Of a stretch of 64,000 bases of DNA, positions 24,882-33,971 are shown piece after piece. Every line of letters begins with the position of its first letter. Within the stretch, counting starts at the first letter, position 1. The DNA lies in NCBI RefSeq assembly GCF_027625995.1, contig NZ_CP115396.1:2976001-3040000 (forward strand), read 5' to 3'. Position numbers and translations under genes: made by a program. Below the pieces are notes generated by a model. It searched no databases, had not been told where the DNA came from, and saw only the letters and a list, made by a program, of their open reading frames with translations. The stretch comes from Hymenobacter yonginensis (lineage in GTDB: Bacteria; Bacteroidota; Bacteroidia; Cytophagales; Hymenobacteraceae).

Positions 24882-26417
24882 ATGCAGCCACTCACCCAGA
24901 TTTCCGCTTCTGCCGTACCCGGTCTCATCGCCCGACCGGGCACCGGTGCCCACCGTCGCCCGGCAGCGCCGGCCCCGGTAAGCCCCGAAATCAACTACGC
25001 GAGCCTTATTCTGGCGCAGCTGCGGCGCCATCCGGCCCAGCCGTGCCTAGTGTGGCCTGCCGCCGATGGTAGCACCAGCCAACACACCAGCCACGACCTG
25101 CTGCAACGCATTGCAACCCACCGGCAACAACTGCTGGCGGCGGGCGTGCGGCCCGGCCACTCCGTGCTGCTGGCCTTGCCTGTTAGCGCAGAGCTGATTG
25201 CGGGTTTGCTAGCCGTGCAGGCGCTGGGCGCCGTGCCGGTGCTGCCCCCCGCCGGGGCTTCTGCATGGCAGCTGCTGCAGCTTACGCGCTGCCTAGGCAT
25301 CCGGGCGGTACTGACCGGCCCTGCTGCTTCGCCTCTGGTCCGGCTGGCGGCCGGGCTGTGCGGTGTGCAGCTGCTGGCGGCAGTAGATAGGCCGCTGGCC
25401 GCTGCTGTTGAGGGCTGGGAAGCCTGGCCGGTACCGGCGCAGCAGCCGGCGCTGGTGTCGCATAGCTCCGGCTCCACGGGGCAGCCCAAGGCCATCCGGC
25501 GCAGCCACGCAGTGCTGCAGGCCCAGCACGCGGCTATCAAGGCCGCGTTTCCGCCGTGGCAGGGGCAGCGCGACTTCCCGCTGTTTCCGAACGTGCTGCT
25601 GCACAACCTGGCGGCGGGCGTGGTAAGCGTACTGCCCGCCGTGCCCTGGCACAACCTGCGGCAACTCAACCCGGCCCGGATTGTAGAGCAGCTGCAAACA
25701 GAACAGATCCAGACCCTGACCGGTAACGTGGCCTACTTCACCGCTTTGCTTGCGCACCTGCAGCAGCAACCGGTTGCGCTGCCTCACGTGGTGGCCGTGG
25801 GCGTGGGTGGCTCACCGGTGCCGGAGCCGCTGGCGCAGCAGCTGCGGCAGGCGTTCGGGCAGGCGGCGGTGCACATCATTTACGGCTCATCGGAGGCCGA
25901 GCCCATTGCCGTGCGGCAGGTGACCGACGACGTGCCCGACCCACTGGCCGGATACTGCGTGGGCCCCATTCAGGCTGGGCTGGAATGGCGTTTTGAGTTG
26001 CTGGGCGTGCTGCAGGGCCGCGCCACGCCCGGCCAGCCGGTGGGCGAGCTGTGGGTGCGGGGCGCGCACGTGGCCGCCCCGTCCGGCGAGTGGCTCCGTA
26101 CCGGCGACTACGGCTACGTGGCCGATGGCCTACTCTACCTCACCGGCCGTCAGGGCAACGAGCAACTGCACCACGGCGTGCAGCACTACCAATTGGAGCA
26201 CCTGCTCTACCACCTGCCCGGCGTGGAGCGCGCCGCCGCTCGCGCCGACGCCGCGGGCTTCACGGTGTTCGTGCAGGGCACCGTACCGCCCGCAAGCGTA
26301 GCCCAACTGCTGGCCGAGCAATTTCCGCAGGTGCCGGTGCTGGGCATTCAGGCGCGGGCCACGCTGCCCATAGACGCGCGCCATCATTCCAAAATTCTCT
26401 ACTCTCAACTTCGCTAG
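24882..26417 (+). CDS. AMP-forming acyl/aryl ligase (ANL superfamily)
   Basis: This 511-aa enzyme activates a carboxylic acid as an acyl-AMP and passes it to CoA or a carrier thiol. The core motifs are complete: the P-loop SHSSGSTGQPKAI (about 192-204), YGSSEAEPIA (about 330-339), RTGDYGYV (about 405-412), LTGRQGNEQLHHG, and a C-terminal PIDARHHSKILYSQLR whose lysine fits the catalytic lysine. The N-terminal 30 residues are Pro/Ala-rich and less conserved. The substrate cannot be read from the sequence. The gene opens a co-directional cluster, with the next start two bases after its stop. The ATG at 24882 is preferred by frame continuity. Confidence 0.9.
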   Translation: MQPLTQISASAVPGLIARPGTGAHRRPAAPAPVSPEINYASLILAQLRRHPAQPCLVWPAADGSTSQHTSHDLLQRIATHRQQLLAAGVRPGHSVLLALPVSAELIAGLLAVQALGAVPVLPPAGASAWQLLQLTRCLGIRAVLTGPAASPLVRLAAGLCGVQLLAAVDRPLAAAVEGWEAWPVPAQQPALVSHSSGSTGQPKAIRRSHAVLQAQHAAIKAAFPPWQGQRDFPLFPNVLLHNLAAGVVSVLPAVPWHNLRQLNPARIVEQLQTEQIQTLTGNVAYFTALLAHLQQQPVALPHVVAVGVGGSPVPEPLAQQLRQAFGQAAVHIIYGSSEAEPIAVRQVTDDVPDPLAGYCVGPIQAGLEWRFELLGVLQGRATPGQPVGELWVRGAHVAAPSGEWLRTGDYGYVADGLLYLTGRQGNEQLHHGVQHYQLEHLLYHLPGVERAAARADAAGFTVFVQGTVPPASVAQLLAEQFPQVPVLGIQARATLPIDARHHSKILYSQLR

Positions 26418-26419
26418 CT

Positions 26420-27568
26420 ATGGAATCCGAGTTCTACAAAGTGGCGCTGGACCGCCTGCTCTATTCGCTGGTGTGGGAAGACAGCCGTACTCTCTACGGC
26501 GCCCTCACCCTGCAGCCCACCGACCACGTGCTGGTTATAGCCTCGGCGGGCTGCAACGTGCTCAATGCGCTGCTCAAGAACCCGCGCCACGTCACGGCCA
26601 TCGACCTGAATCCGGTGCAGCTACAGCTGCTGCGCCTGAAGCTGCACGTCATCCGGCACCACGAGCACGCGGTGCTGCGCGGCCTGCTGGGGCTGGCCGG
26701 ACCAGCGGCCGTGGCGGCAGCCTGGCAAACGGTGGCGCCCACGCTGACGGCTGCCGAGCATGGCTACTGGGCCTCGTTTTTCGAGAGCCATCCGGCCGGG
26801 ATTCTCACGGCGGGGCGGCTGGAAAGCTACGTCACGGGCTTTCTGCCGACGCTGGCTCCCACCCTGCAGGCCCACCTGCGGCAGCTGCTGGAGTTTGATA
26901 CGGTGGCTGAGCAGGCCGCCTACTTTGAGGCTACTCTGGCCAGTTCGGAGTTTCCGGCGCGGTTCACAGCGTATTTCGATGAGGCAAACCTGAGCAAGGG
27001 CCGCGACCCGCGCCTGTTTCGGTACGCGGCCGAGTCGGGCGGCGAGGCCTTTTACAGCCGCCTGCGCGACACGCTGCGCACCGAGCTGATGCGCGACAAT
27101 TTCTTTCTGCGGTTCTTCTTCTTCGGACCCGAAAACCTGCCCTGCGCCATCCTGCCGCCCTGCTACCAGCGCCGCAACTACGCGCTGCTGCGCCGGCAGC
27201 TGCCCAAGCTCACGTTGGCAGCAGGTGAGGCTGTGGACTACCTGCGTAGCGCGGCGGGCCAGCACATCAACAAAGCCAGCCTGTCTAACATCTTCGAGTA
27301 TACCAGCCCGGCCGAGTTCCAGCGGACCACGCAGGCGCTGTTTGCGAACAGCCGGCCGCTGCGGGTGGTATACTGGAACCTGCTGCTCGACCAGGGCGCC
27401 GACAACGCTCCGGGTGCGGAACCGCTGCCAGTAGCCACGGCAGTTTCTGAGCGGTTGTCGCAGCAGGAGGCCTGCTTCTACTTCCGCAACGTGCGCGTGC
27501 TCGACTCGCGCCAGATCTGCGCCGCTGCTTCTTCTGCCACACCTTCTTTCCTCGCTGACTGTGCCTGA
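26420..27568 (+). CDS. BtaA/DUF3419-like SAM-dependent aminocarboxypropyl transferase
   Basis: This 382-aa protein matches the DUF3419/BtaA family. It starts FYKVALDRLLYSLVWEDSRT, followed by the SAM-binding segment VLVIASAGCNVLNALL (about 38-52) and AIDLNPVQLQLLRLKL (about 60-75). BtaA transfers the 3-amino-3-carboxypropyl group of S-adenosylmethionine to diacylglycerol to start betaine-lipid synthesis; here the acceptor is unknown. The family's BtaB N-methyltransferase is not seen nearby, so the product may be an unmethylated homoserine-type lipid or something else. ATG 26420 starts two bases after the ligase stop, and the stop overlaps the next gene by 8 bases, so translation is probably coupled. 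Confidence 0.88.
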   Translation: MESEFYKVALDRLLYSLVWEDSRTLYGALTLQPTDHVLVIASAGCNVLNALLKNPRHVTAIDLNPVQLQLLRLKLHVIRHHEHAVLRGLLGLAGPAAVAAAWQTVAPTLTAAEHGYWASFFESHPAGILTAGRLESYVTGFLPTLAPTLQAHLRQLLEFDTVAEQAAYFEATLASSEFPARFTAYFDEANLSKGRDPRLFRYAAESGGEAFYSRLRDTLRTELMRDNFFLRFFFFGPENLPCAILPPCYQRRNYALLRRQLPKLTLAAGEAVDYLRSAAGQHINKASLSNIFEYTSPAEFQRTTQALFANSRPLRVVYWNLLLDQGADNAPGAEPLPVATAVSERLSQQEACFYFRNVRVLDSRQICAAASSATPSFLADCA

Positions 27569-28769
27569 TACCACCACCCTCGACCTGGTGAGCCCGGCGT
27601 TTCTGGAAGAAATGCTGCGCGCCCACGCCCCCAATTCCGCCCACAAAGTGCTGGCCGTGGATCCCCTGCCGCTCGACAACTCCGCCAGTATTCTGGTGAC
27701 GCTCACGGCGGGCCAGAGCGCCCGTCCCATCGGGCACTTCGGGCTGGCCGTGACGTTGGAAGAAGCCGGCCGGCCGCCCACGACCCATCATCTGGTGCTC
27801 AAGGTGAAGCCCCACGGCGGCGAAATATCCAGCATGCTGGCCGGGCTGGCTGGTTTGTGCGGCGGCGAGCTGGCTGCGGTGTACTCAGCCTTTGCCGAGC
27901 GCACCGGCTTCCAGCACACCCACCAGCGCGAGCTGGCCGTGTATGAGCACGCCGCGCCCGGCCTGATGCCGCGCATTTGGGGCACGCACGCCGACAAGGC
28001 AACCGGCCTTTACTGCGTGCTGATGGAGTATCTGGAAGACGTGACGCTGCTCAACTCGGTGCAGACGCCCGCCGCCTGGACCAACCACCATATCCGGACG
28101 GCGCTGGCACAGCTGGCCGCCTGGCACGCCTGCCACCTGCTGCCGCCCGGTTTTGCCGCGCCCGCCTGGCCCGACCTGCCCACCGGCGCCTACATGCAGG
28201 AGCTGGCCCCGCTCTGGACAGCACTGCTCCACAACGCCGCGCCCCGCTTCCCGGAGTTGTTCGGGGTCCAGCGTACGGCACAGCTACAGGCCGCCATCCA
28301 GCAGATTCCGCAGCGCAAGGCCTGGCTGGATGCGCGGCCCCGCACGCTCATCCACAACGACCTGAACCCGCGCAACACCTGCTTCCGGGGCGCCGGGGCC
28401 AGCCTGCAGCTCTCCGCCTACGACTGGGAGCTGGCCACTTACCACGTGCCGGTGTACGATGCCGTAGAGCTGCTCTGCTTCGTACTCGATACCGACCGCT
28501 ACCACCTGCGCCCCGCCTATCTGGAGCACTACCGCCACACCCTGCACGCCCTCACCGGCCGCTACGCCGACCCAGCCGCCTTCCGCCGGGAAACCCACTA
28601 CGCCGCCCTCGATTTCGGTTTGCACCGTCTGGGCATGTACCTGATGGCACATTCCGTGGGGCCCTACCCCTTCCTGCCCCGCGTGGTCGAGAGCTTCTTC
28701 GATACGCTAACCCAGACGGTGCCCACTGAAAACACCGCACCTGCCGCTATTGCCTCACACATTGCTTAA
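27561..28769 (+). CDS. APH-family (aminoglycoside/choline kinase-like) phosphotransferase
   Basis: This 402-aa protein has the catalytic signature of the APH/choline kinase fold. LIHNDLNPRNTCF (about 263-275) provides the catalytic Asp and a metal-binding Asn, followed by SAYDWELATYHVPVYDAVEL, in which Asp takes the DFG-equivalent place. A lysine in HLVLKVKPHGGEISSML (about 75-90) fits the ATP-binding position. The start is GTG 27561, which overlaps the BtaA-like stop. In this context it probably phosphorylates a small alcohol or lipid intermediate; it is not evidence of antibiotic resistance. It is the third of three translationally coupled genes. Confidence 0.85.
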   Translation: MPDTTTLDLVSPAFLEEMLRAHAPNSAHKVLAVDPLPLDNSASILVTLTAGQSARPIGHFGLAVTLEEAGRPPTTHHLVLKVKPHGGEISSMLAGLAGLCGGELAAVYSAFAERTGFQHTHQRELAVYEHAAPGLMPRIWGTHADKATGLYCVLMEYLEDVTLLNSVQTPAAWTNHHIRTALAQLAAWHACHLLPPGFAAPAWPDLPTGAYMQELAPLWTALLHNAAPRFPELFGVQRTAQLQAAIQQIPQRKAWLDARPRTLIHNDLNPRNTCFRGAGASLQLSAYDWELATYHVPVYDAVELLCFVLDTDRYHLRPAYLEHYRHTLHALTGRYADPAAFRRETHYAALDFGLHRLGMYLMAHSVGPYPFLPRVVESFFDTLTQTVPTENTAPAAIASHIA

Positions 28770-28810
28770 AACCTGTTTGCCTGAACTGCGGAAGCTGTCA
28801 GTGCGATGTA

Positions 28811-28902
28811 GAGACGCCATATTTTGCGTCTCGTCGTTGCTGATGTTTTTTGGGCAGCACGGTTCCGGTCGCCCAACGACGAGACGCAAAATATGGCGTC
28901 TC
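28811..28902. repeat. 29-bp inverted repeat (GAGACGC/GCGTCTC type)
   Basis: GAGACGCCATATTTTGCGTC... at 28811-28839 is perfectly inverted at 28874-28902. Each arm also holds its own hairpin, GAGACGC around an 8-base core with GCGTCTC. A related unit occurs at 29888-29907. This looks like a REP/MITE-type intergenic element with no coding capacity. Confidence 0.8.
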
Positions 28903-28985
28903 GTCGTTGGGCGATGATAACTCAAATAGCTTATCAGGTGCCGCAAAAACAGCCGCACACTCCTTCCTGCCGCTCAACTCTCCCG

Positions 28986-29888
28986 ATGAATATCCGCCAC
29001 CTGGCCGCGTACCTGAATCAGCGGTTTCCACCCGTCAATATGGGCCTGTTTGCCATTCTGTTTCTGACGGTATGGGCTGTGGCGACGCTGGATGCGGCAG
29101 GCCAGGGGCTGGGCCGGTTCCGGTGGCTGGAGGTGGGCGGCGGGCTGGCTACCATTTCCTTTTTTTTTCGCCTGCGGGTGTTCGATGAGCTCAAGGACTA
29201 TGCCGCCGACGCCATCAACCACCCGCAGCGCGTGCTGCAGCGGGGCCTCGTGACGCTGCCGCAGCTGCAGCAACTGGCGTGGCTGGGCGCGGCAGGCGAG
29301 CTAGTATGGTCGGCGCGGATGGGGCGGGCGGCGCTGGGCGGCTGGGCGCTGACGCTGGGCTACAGTGTGCTGATGCGCTACGAGTTCGGCGTGAGTGCGT
29401 TTCTGAAGCGCCGGCTGGTGCTGTACGCCTTCAGCCACATGCTGATTATGCCGCTCGTCGTGTATTGGCTGTGGCAGGCGTACCAGCTGTTTCAGCCCGA
29501 TGGCGCCACGCCGCCGCGGTTCTGGCTGCTGGCGGCCCTGAGCTTGCTGGGCGGCTTTGCGTTCGAGCTGGCCCGCAAAACCCACGCCCCCGCCGCCGAG
29601 CGCCCCGGCATCGATTCCTACTCCCGCACGCTGGGCTACCGCGGGGCCATTGCGGCGGTGCTGCTGGTGCTGCTGGGCGGCACTGCGGTGCAGGGCGTGC
29701 TGCTGCGGCAGCTGCAGGCCGGCAGTTGGGCGCTTGAGCTGCTGGCGGGGCTGTTTGGGCTGGCGCTGCTGGTGTACGGCCGGGCGGCGGCCAAGCCCCA
29801 GGAAAAGCTGCTGCGCACCGCCGAGCTGCTGGTATCGGTGTTCATGCTGACCAGCTACCTGGCCCTCATCGGCCTTATTCTGCTGTAG
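28986..29888 (+). CDS. UbiA-like prenyltransferase
   Basis: This 300-aa membrane protein has about eight or nine hydrophobic helices. It carries the UbiA-type first Asp motif in FRLRVFDELKDYAADAINHP (D67, E68, K70, D71, D75), which binds Mg2+-prenyl diphosphate. The following VLQRGLVTL resembles the family's RPL-x-RG motif. The second motif region is GIDSYSRTLGYRGA near residue 205. The family condenses isoprenoid diphosphates with aromatic or polar acceptors in membranes. ATG 28986 is the natural start, since the first helix begins about 20 residues later. In this cluster it may supply a prenyl or polyprenyl chain to the lipid. Confidence 0.82.
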   Translation: MNIRHLAAYLNQRFPPVNMGLFAILFLTVWAVATLDAAGQGLGRFRWLEVGGGLATISFFFRLRVFDELKDYAADAINHPQRVLQRGLVTLPQLQQLAWLGAAGELVWSARMGRAALGGWALTLGYSVLMRYEFGVSAFLKRRLVLYAFSHMLIMPLVVYWLWQAYQLFQPDGATPPRFWLLAALSLLGGFAFELARKTHAPAAERPGIDSYSRTLGYRGAIAAVLLVLLGGTAVQGVLLRQLQAGSWALELLAGLFGLALLVYGRAAAKPQEKLLRTAELLVSVFMLTSYLALIGLILL

Positions 29889-29907
29889 AGACGCGTATTC
29901 GCGTCTC
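29888..29907. repeat. Short REP-like hairpin (GAGACGCG/CGCGTCTC)
   Basis: GAGACGCG TATT CGCGTCTC forms an 8-bp stem overlapping the last base of the UbiA-like stop codon. It is related to the larger element at 28811-28902 and could help end transcription. Confidence 0.55.
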
Positions 29908-30006
29908 GTCGTCCGCGTCGCCTGCCAAAACCAGAATCTTTCGGCAACCACAGGGCTTCAGTTGAAGTCGCCTGATGACCATGGCTTGCCCAACAATCGT
30001 TCGGCT

Positions 30007-30031
30007 CCCCCTCTCCTTTGCGGAGAGGGGG
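30007..30031. repeat. C-rich hairpin repeat
   Basis: CCCCCTCTCC TTTGC GGAGAGGGGG forms a perfect 10-bp stem in the spacer before the PEP-synthase-like gene. The form suggests another dispersed intergenic repeat; its function is unknown. Confidence 0.55.
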
Positions 30032-30092
30032 CCGGGGGGATGAGGCGCCCGGCAGCACGAGTACCAAAGCACCGTTTTATTTCACTACACCC

Positions 30093-32636
30093 ATGATACT
30101 TCACGGTTCCACTCCGCCTGCTCACCACACCATCGGCCACAAGGCGCGCGGGCTGTTCCGGCTACAGGCAGCGGGCATGCGCGTGCCGGAGTTTCTGGTG
30201 GTGCCCGCCGAAACCTTCGATGGGCTGCTGCTGGCCGCGCCGGATGCGGCGCAGCAGCGGCAGCACCTGCAGGCGTTCCAGCTGCCCGCCGCCGACCAGC
30301 AGGCCATCCGGCAGGTGCTGGCCGGATGGGGGTTTCCGGCGCAACCGGTAGTGGTGCGCTCCTCGGTAGCCGATGAGGATGGCGCGGGCGCCTCGTTTGC
30401 GGGGCTTATGGATTCGTTTCTGAACCTGACGTCGGAGGCAGCGGTGTGGGCGGCGGTGGGACAGTGCGCGGCCAGCGCCTACTCCGAGCGGGCCCTGGCC
30501 TACCGACGGCAGAAGCAGCTGCCGCTGGCGGCGCGGCCGGCCGTCATCATTCAGCGGCAGCTGGCCGCCGAAGTCAGCGGCGTGGTGTTTTCCACGTTTC
30601 CGGAGTATCCGCAGGAAATGGCCGTGCACGCCGTCTGGGGCTTTGGCGAAGGTTTGGTGGGCGGGCAGCTGCAGCCCGATGAGTTCTACCTCGACAAGCA
30701 CACCGGCACCCGCTGCCACACCCAATTAGCCGCCAAGGAAACCCAGTTTCAGTGCGCTGCCTACGTCGATGGGCTCCGGCAAACCGCCGTGCCCGCTGGC
30801 CAGCAGCACGCCGCCTGCCTCACCGATGCCCAGCTGGCCACGCTGTTTGCGGCGGCCACGCAGCTGGAGCAGCAGTTCGGCCAGCCCCAGGACCTGGAGT
30901 TTGTGGTGGAAGCTGGCCAGCCGTGGCTGGTGCAGGCGCGGCCCATCACCCAGCCCATTCCGGAGGTGGTGGTCTACGACAATTCCAACATCCAGGAAAG
31001 CTACTGCGGGGTCACGACGCCGCTCACGTTCAGCTTCGCGCAGCGCGCCTACGCCACCGTGTACCGCCAGACCATGCACGTGCTGGGGCTGCCGCCGACC
31101 CGCATTAAGGCCCACGAAAGCACCGTCACGCAGCTGCTGGGATTGGTGAAGGGGCGCATCTACTACAACATCAACAATTGGTACCGCGGCCTGCAGCTGC
31201 TGCCCTCCTTCCGCCAGAACAAGGCCGACATGGAGCGCATGATGGGCCTGGAAGAGCCCGTGGATTTCGTGGTGAGTCAGCGCAAAACGCTGGGTGCCAC
31301 GCTCCGGCTGTTGCCCGGCCTGGGCCTGAACCTGCTGCGGCTGCTGCGGGCCTTCGGACAGTTGAAGAAGCGCGTGCCAGCCTTTCATGCCCACTTTCGG
31401 GCGCACTACCAGCGTTTCTACGCCCTGCCGCTAGCCACGCTCAACGGCGCGGAGCTGCGGCAGCAGAAGGACCTACTGGATGCGCAGCTGCTGCAAAACT
31501 GGACCACGCCCATCATCAACGACTTCTTCGTGATGACCACCAACGGCCGCGTGAACCGGGGTTTGCAGCGGGCCGGCATCGTGCAGCCCGACGAGTTTCT
31601 GAGCCGCTACCTGTCCGGCGACCAGCAGGTGGCCAGCACCCAACCCACGCGCCGGCTGCAGGCCCTGGCCCGCGCCGCGTGGCCCCAGGCAGCATTGCGC
31701 GAGCTGGTGCTGGCCGCCCCGCACGATCTGCACGCCCAAGTGGCCCAACTGGCGCCGGATTTTCACCGGGCCGTGGAAGAGTTCATCGGGCAGTACGGCG
31801 ACCGGACGGTGGGCGAGCTGAAGCTGGAAACGGCCACCATGCGCGTGGAGCCCGCCGTTTTCTACCAATACCTGCGCAACTTCCTGCTGGCGCCTCCCGC
31901 CCCGGAAACCGAAACCGGCAGCCCTCTGCAACAGCAGGCCCGGCAGGAGCTGGCCGATAAGCTGGCCGGCCGCAGCCGCTGGTTTCGGTGGCGGCTGCAG
32001 CGCAGCCTCAACCAGCTGCAACAGGCCATCCGATACCGCGAGGCGCTACGGCTGGAGCGCACCCGGCTGTTTGGCATGTACCGGGCGCTCTACCGGGCTA
32101 TGGGCACCCAGCTCACGGAGCGCGGCCAACTGGCTTTTCCCGAAGATGTGTTCTGGCTGACGGAGCCGGAGCTGCTGGCCGCCCTGGCCGACGGCGCCAC
32201 TCCCCTGCTGCCGCTGGTAGCCGAGCGTCGCCGCGAGTTCCGGCAGTATGCCCAGGAAGACGTACCGTCCCGCGTGACGGTGCCCGCCCGGCCCGCTGAC
32301 GCCCCGCCCCTGCCCGAAGGCGCCATAGCCGGCACCGGCTGCTACCCCGGCGTGGCCGAGGGCGAGGTAATCGTCATCACCGACCCCGGCGGCGACCTGA
32401 ACGTGAGCGGCAAAATCGTGTGTGCCCTGCGCACCGACCCCGGCTGGGCAGCCCTGTTCCCAATGTGCCGCGGCGTCATCATCGAGAAAGGCTCGTCGTT
32501 ATCGCACTCCGTGATTCTGCTGCGCGAGCTGGGCATCCCCACCATCATCAACGTGCCGCACGTTACGCAGCGCCTACGCACCGGCCAGCAATTCCGCCTC
32601 AACGGCGAAACCGGCCGGATTGAGGTGGTGGACTGA
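30093..32636 (+). CDS. PEP-synthase-like phosphotransferase (ATP-grasp and His domains, no PEP barrel)
   Basis: This 847-aa protein has an N-terminal PPDK/PEP synthase nucleotide-binding domain (about 10-310) with KARGLFRLQAAGMRVPEFLV, VVRSSVADEDGAGASFAGLMDSF and LEFVVEAGQPWLVQARPI. A mid region (about 320-770) is not related to the PEP-binding barrel. The C-terminal swivelling phospho-His domain carries IIEKGSSLSHSVILLRELGIP, with His805 in place of the phosphohistidine. The architecture is like that of rifampin phosphotransferase rather than PEP synthase itself. It probably phosphorylates a hydroxyl with ATP via a phosphohistidine, releasing AMP and phosphate. The substrate is unknown. ATG 30093 is preferred, since codons upstream lie in repeat sequence. 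Confidence 0.85.
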   Translation: MILHGSTPPAHHTIGHKARGLFRLQAAGMRVPEFLVVPAETFDGLLLAAPDAAQQRQHLQAFQLPAADQQAIRQVLAGWGFPAQPVVVRSSVADEDGAGASFAGLMDSFLNLTSEAAVWAAVGQCAASAYSERALAYRRQKQLPLAARPAVIIQRQLAAEVSGVVFSTFPEYPQEMAVHAVWGFGEGLVGGQLQPDEFYLDKHTGTRCHTQLAAKETQFQCAAYVDGLRQTAVPAGQQHAACLTDAQLATLFAAATQLEQQFGQPQDLEFVVEAGQPWLVQARPITQPIPEVVVYDNSNIQESYCGVTTPLTFSFAQRAYATVYRQTMHVLGLPPTRIKAHESTVTQLLGLVKGRIYYNINNWYRGLQLLPSFRQNKADMERMMGLEEPVDFVVSQRKTLGATLRLLPGLGLNLLRLLRAFGQLKKRVPAFHAHFRAHYQRFYALPLATLNGAELRQQKDLLDAQLLQNWTTPIINDFFVMTTNGRVNRGLQRAGIVQPDEFLSRYLSGDQQVASTQPTRRLQALARAAWPQAALRELVLAAPHDLHAQVAQLAPDFHRAVEEFIGQYGDRTVGELKLETATMRVEPAVFYQYLRNFLLAPPAPETETGSPLQQQARQELADKLAGRSRWFRWRLQRSLNQLQQAIRYREALRLERTRLFGMYRALYRAMGTQLTERGQLAFPEDVFWLTEPELLAALADGATPLLPLVAERRREFRQYAQEDVPSRVTVPARPADAPPLPEGAIAGTGCYPGVAEGEVIVITDPGGDLNVSGKIVCALRTDPGWAALFPMCRGVIIEKGSSLSHSVILLRELGIPTIINVPHVTQRLRTGQQFRLNGETGRIEVVD

Positions 32637-32799
32637 CGCTAGAACGGCTCCGGTCCGGCGGCTTTTTCCAGCCGTGGGGCCGGTCGTCACTTGAACGTAG
32701 CCACCAGAATATACCAACGATACAACATCAGCAGGCGCGACTACCGGCCCGATGGCTTCAACAGCCGCCGAACCGGTAGGCATCAGCCACACTCCTCTT

Positions 32800-33867
32800 A
32801 TGAACCCCATTCACCAGCTGCCCTTTGAGGGCACTTTGCCGGATTCGTTCTTTCAGATTCCCGGCCCGCTGTACGCAGCGCTGCCCTACCAGCCACAGGA
32901 AGACGCGGCGGCCGTGCGGCAGCTGTTCCGGCAGGAACTGGAGCGCAACGACATCGTGCTGTTCACCGACCACGCGCAGCTGCGGCTGGTAGGCATCTTC
33001 CCCAAGAACGGCCGCACGGCCTACTTCGGGTTCTGGGAAACTGTGGACGACGTGACCCTGAACGCAGCGGCCTTCGCGCAGCTGCAGCAGGCGGCGCGGC
33101 AGCGCGGCTACACCCACCTGCAGGGCCCACTCAACTTCAGCACCTACCACTCCTACCGCCTGCGGCTGGGCAGCGCGCCTTCCTGGCAGCAGTTCGACCG
33201 GGAGCCGGTTAACCCCACTTACTACCCCGGCCTGCTGGAGCAGCTGGGTTTTGCGCCGGTGCTGACGTTTGAAAGCCGCCTGATTGCGCCCGCCACGGTG
33301 CCGGCTGTGTATGCAGACAAAGCCGCGCTGCTGGCCGCCGTCCGGAGCCTGCCCTACGAGTTTCTGCCCCTCACGCCGGAGACCTGGCCGGAGCACGAAG
33401 CGGCGCTGTTTGAGCTGGTACACCAGGTGTTCAGCGCCAACCCGGCCTACCAGCCTATTCCGGAAAGCCAGTTCCGGCAGCTCTACAACGCCCAGTATGC
33501 CGCCCGGCTGTGCCCCCATACATCGGTGCTACTGCGCGAAAAAGCGCACGGCCGCCTGGTGGCGCTCAGCCTCTGCCACCCCAACTACGCGCCTTTGCAG
33601 CTGGGCTCCGAGCCACCCAATTTCCAGCGCGACTACCCGCGCCTGCCGCGCAAGACCCTGCTGGCCAAAACCATCGGCGTGCACCCCGATTTCCGCAACC
33701 AGCAGCTGATGAGCTACCTGGGCGCCTACGGCATGCTGGCCTTCCGCGAGTTGTACGACGAGGCCATCTTCTGCCTGATGCGCTCCGACAACTTCTCCCT
33801 GCACTTCACCGACGGCCTGCCCGCCGAAACCGCCCATTACGCGCTGTACGAGCTGCCACTGACGTGA
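32800..33867 (+). CDS. GNAT-like acyltransferase (YghO-type)
   Basis: This protein of 355 aa (371 if ATG 32752 is used) resembles a YghO-type group of GNAT-fold acyltransferases. It has GRTAYFGFWETVDDVTLNA, the group's GPLNFSTYHSYRLRLG segment (about 124-139 from ATG 32800), a YYPGLLEQLGF segment, and a C-terminal GNAT-like half with KTIGVHPDFRNQQLMSYLGA. The donor and acceptor are unknown, and a lipid-linked substrate would fit the neighbourhood. No signal peptide is seen. The gene is separated from the PEP-synthase-like gene by 163 bases and from the exporter gene by an inverted-repeat element. Confidence 0.75.
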   Translation: MNPIHQLPFEGTLPDSFFQIPGPLYAALPYQPQEDAAAVRQLFRQELERNDIVLFTDHAQLRLVGIFPKNGRTAYFGFWETVDDVTLNAAAFAQLQQAARQRGYTHLQGPLNFSTYHSYRLRLGSAPSWQQFDREPVNPTYYPGLLEQLGFAPVLTFESRLIAPATVPAVYADKAALLAAVRSLPYEFLPLTPETWPEHEAALFELVHQVFSANPAYQPIPESQFRQLYNAQYAARLCPHTSVLLREKAHGRLVALSLCHPNYAPLQLGSEPPNFQRDYPRLPRKTLLAKTIGVHPDFRNQQLMSYLGAYGMLAFRELYDEAIFCLMRSDNFSLHFTDGLPAETAHYALYELPLT

Positions 33868-33869
33868 AC

Positions 33870-33951
33870 TGTCATTCCGAGCGGAGCGAGGAATCTGGGT
33901 GACGCTGCTGCACGATTTCAACTCAGATTCCTCGCTCCGCTCGGAATGACA
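33870..33951. repeat. 28-bp perfect inverted repeat (TGTCATTCCGAGCGGAGCGA type)
   Basis: TGTCATTCCGAGCGGAGCGA... (33870-33897) is exactly inverted at 33924-33951 with a 26-base loop. It lies between stop and start of two cluster genes and could form a strong transcript hairpin. It resembles a dispersed REP-like element. Confidence 0.85.
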
Positions 33952-33971
33952 ATCTATCCTCTATTCCCATT

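Noticed and set aside
27561-28769. Aminoglycoside resistance gene
   Set aside because: The APH-like fold is shared with many kinases, and its coupling to the BtaA-like gene favours a lipid or small-molecule kinase role.
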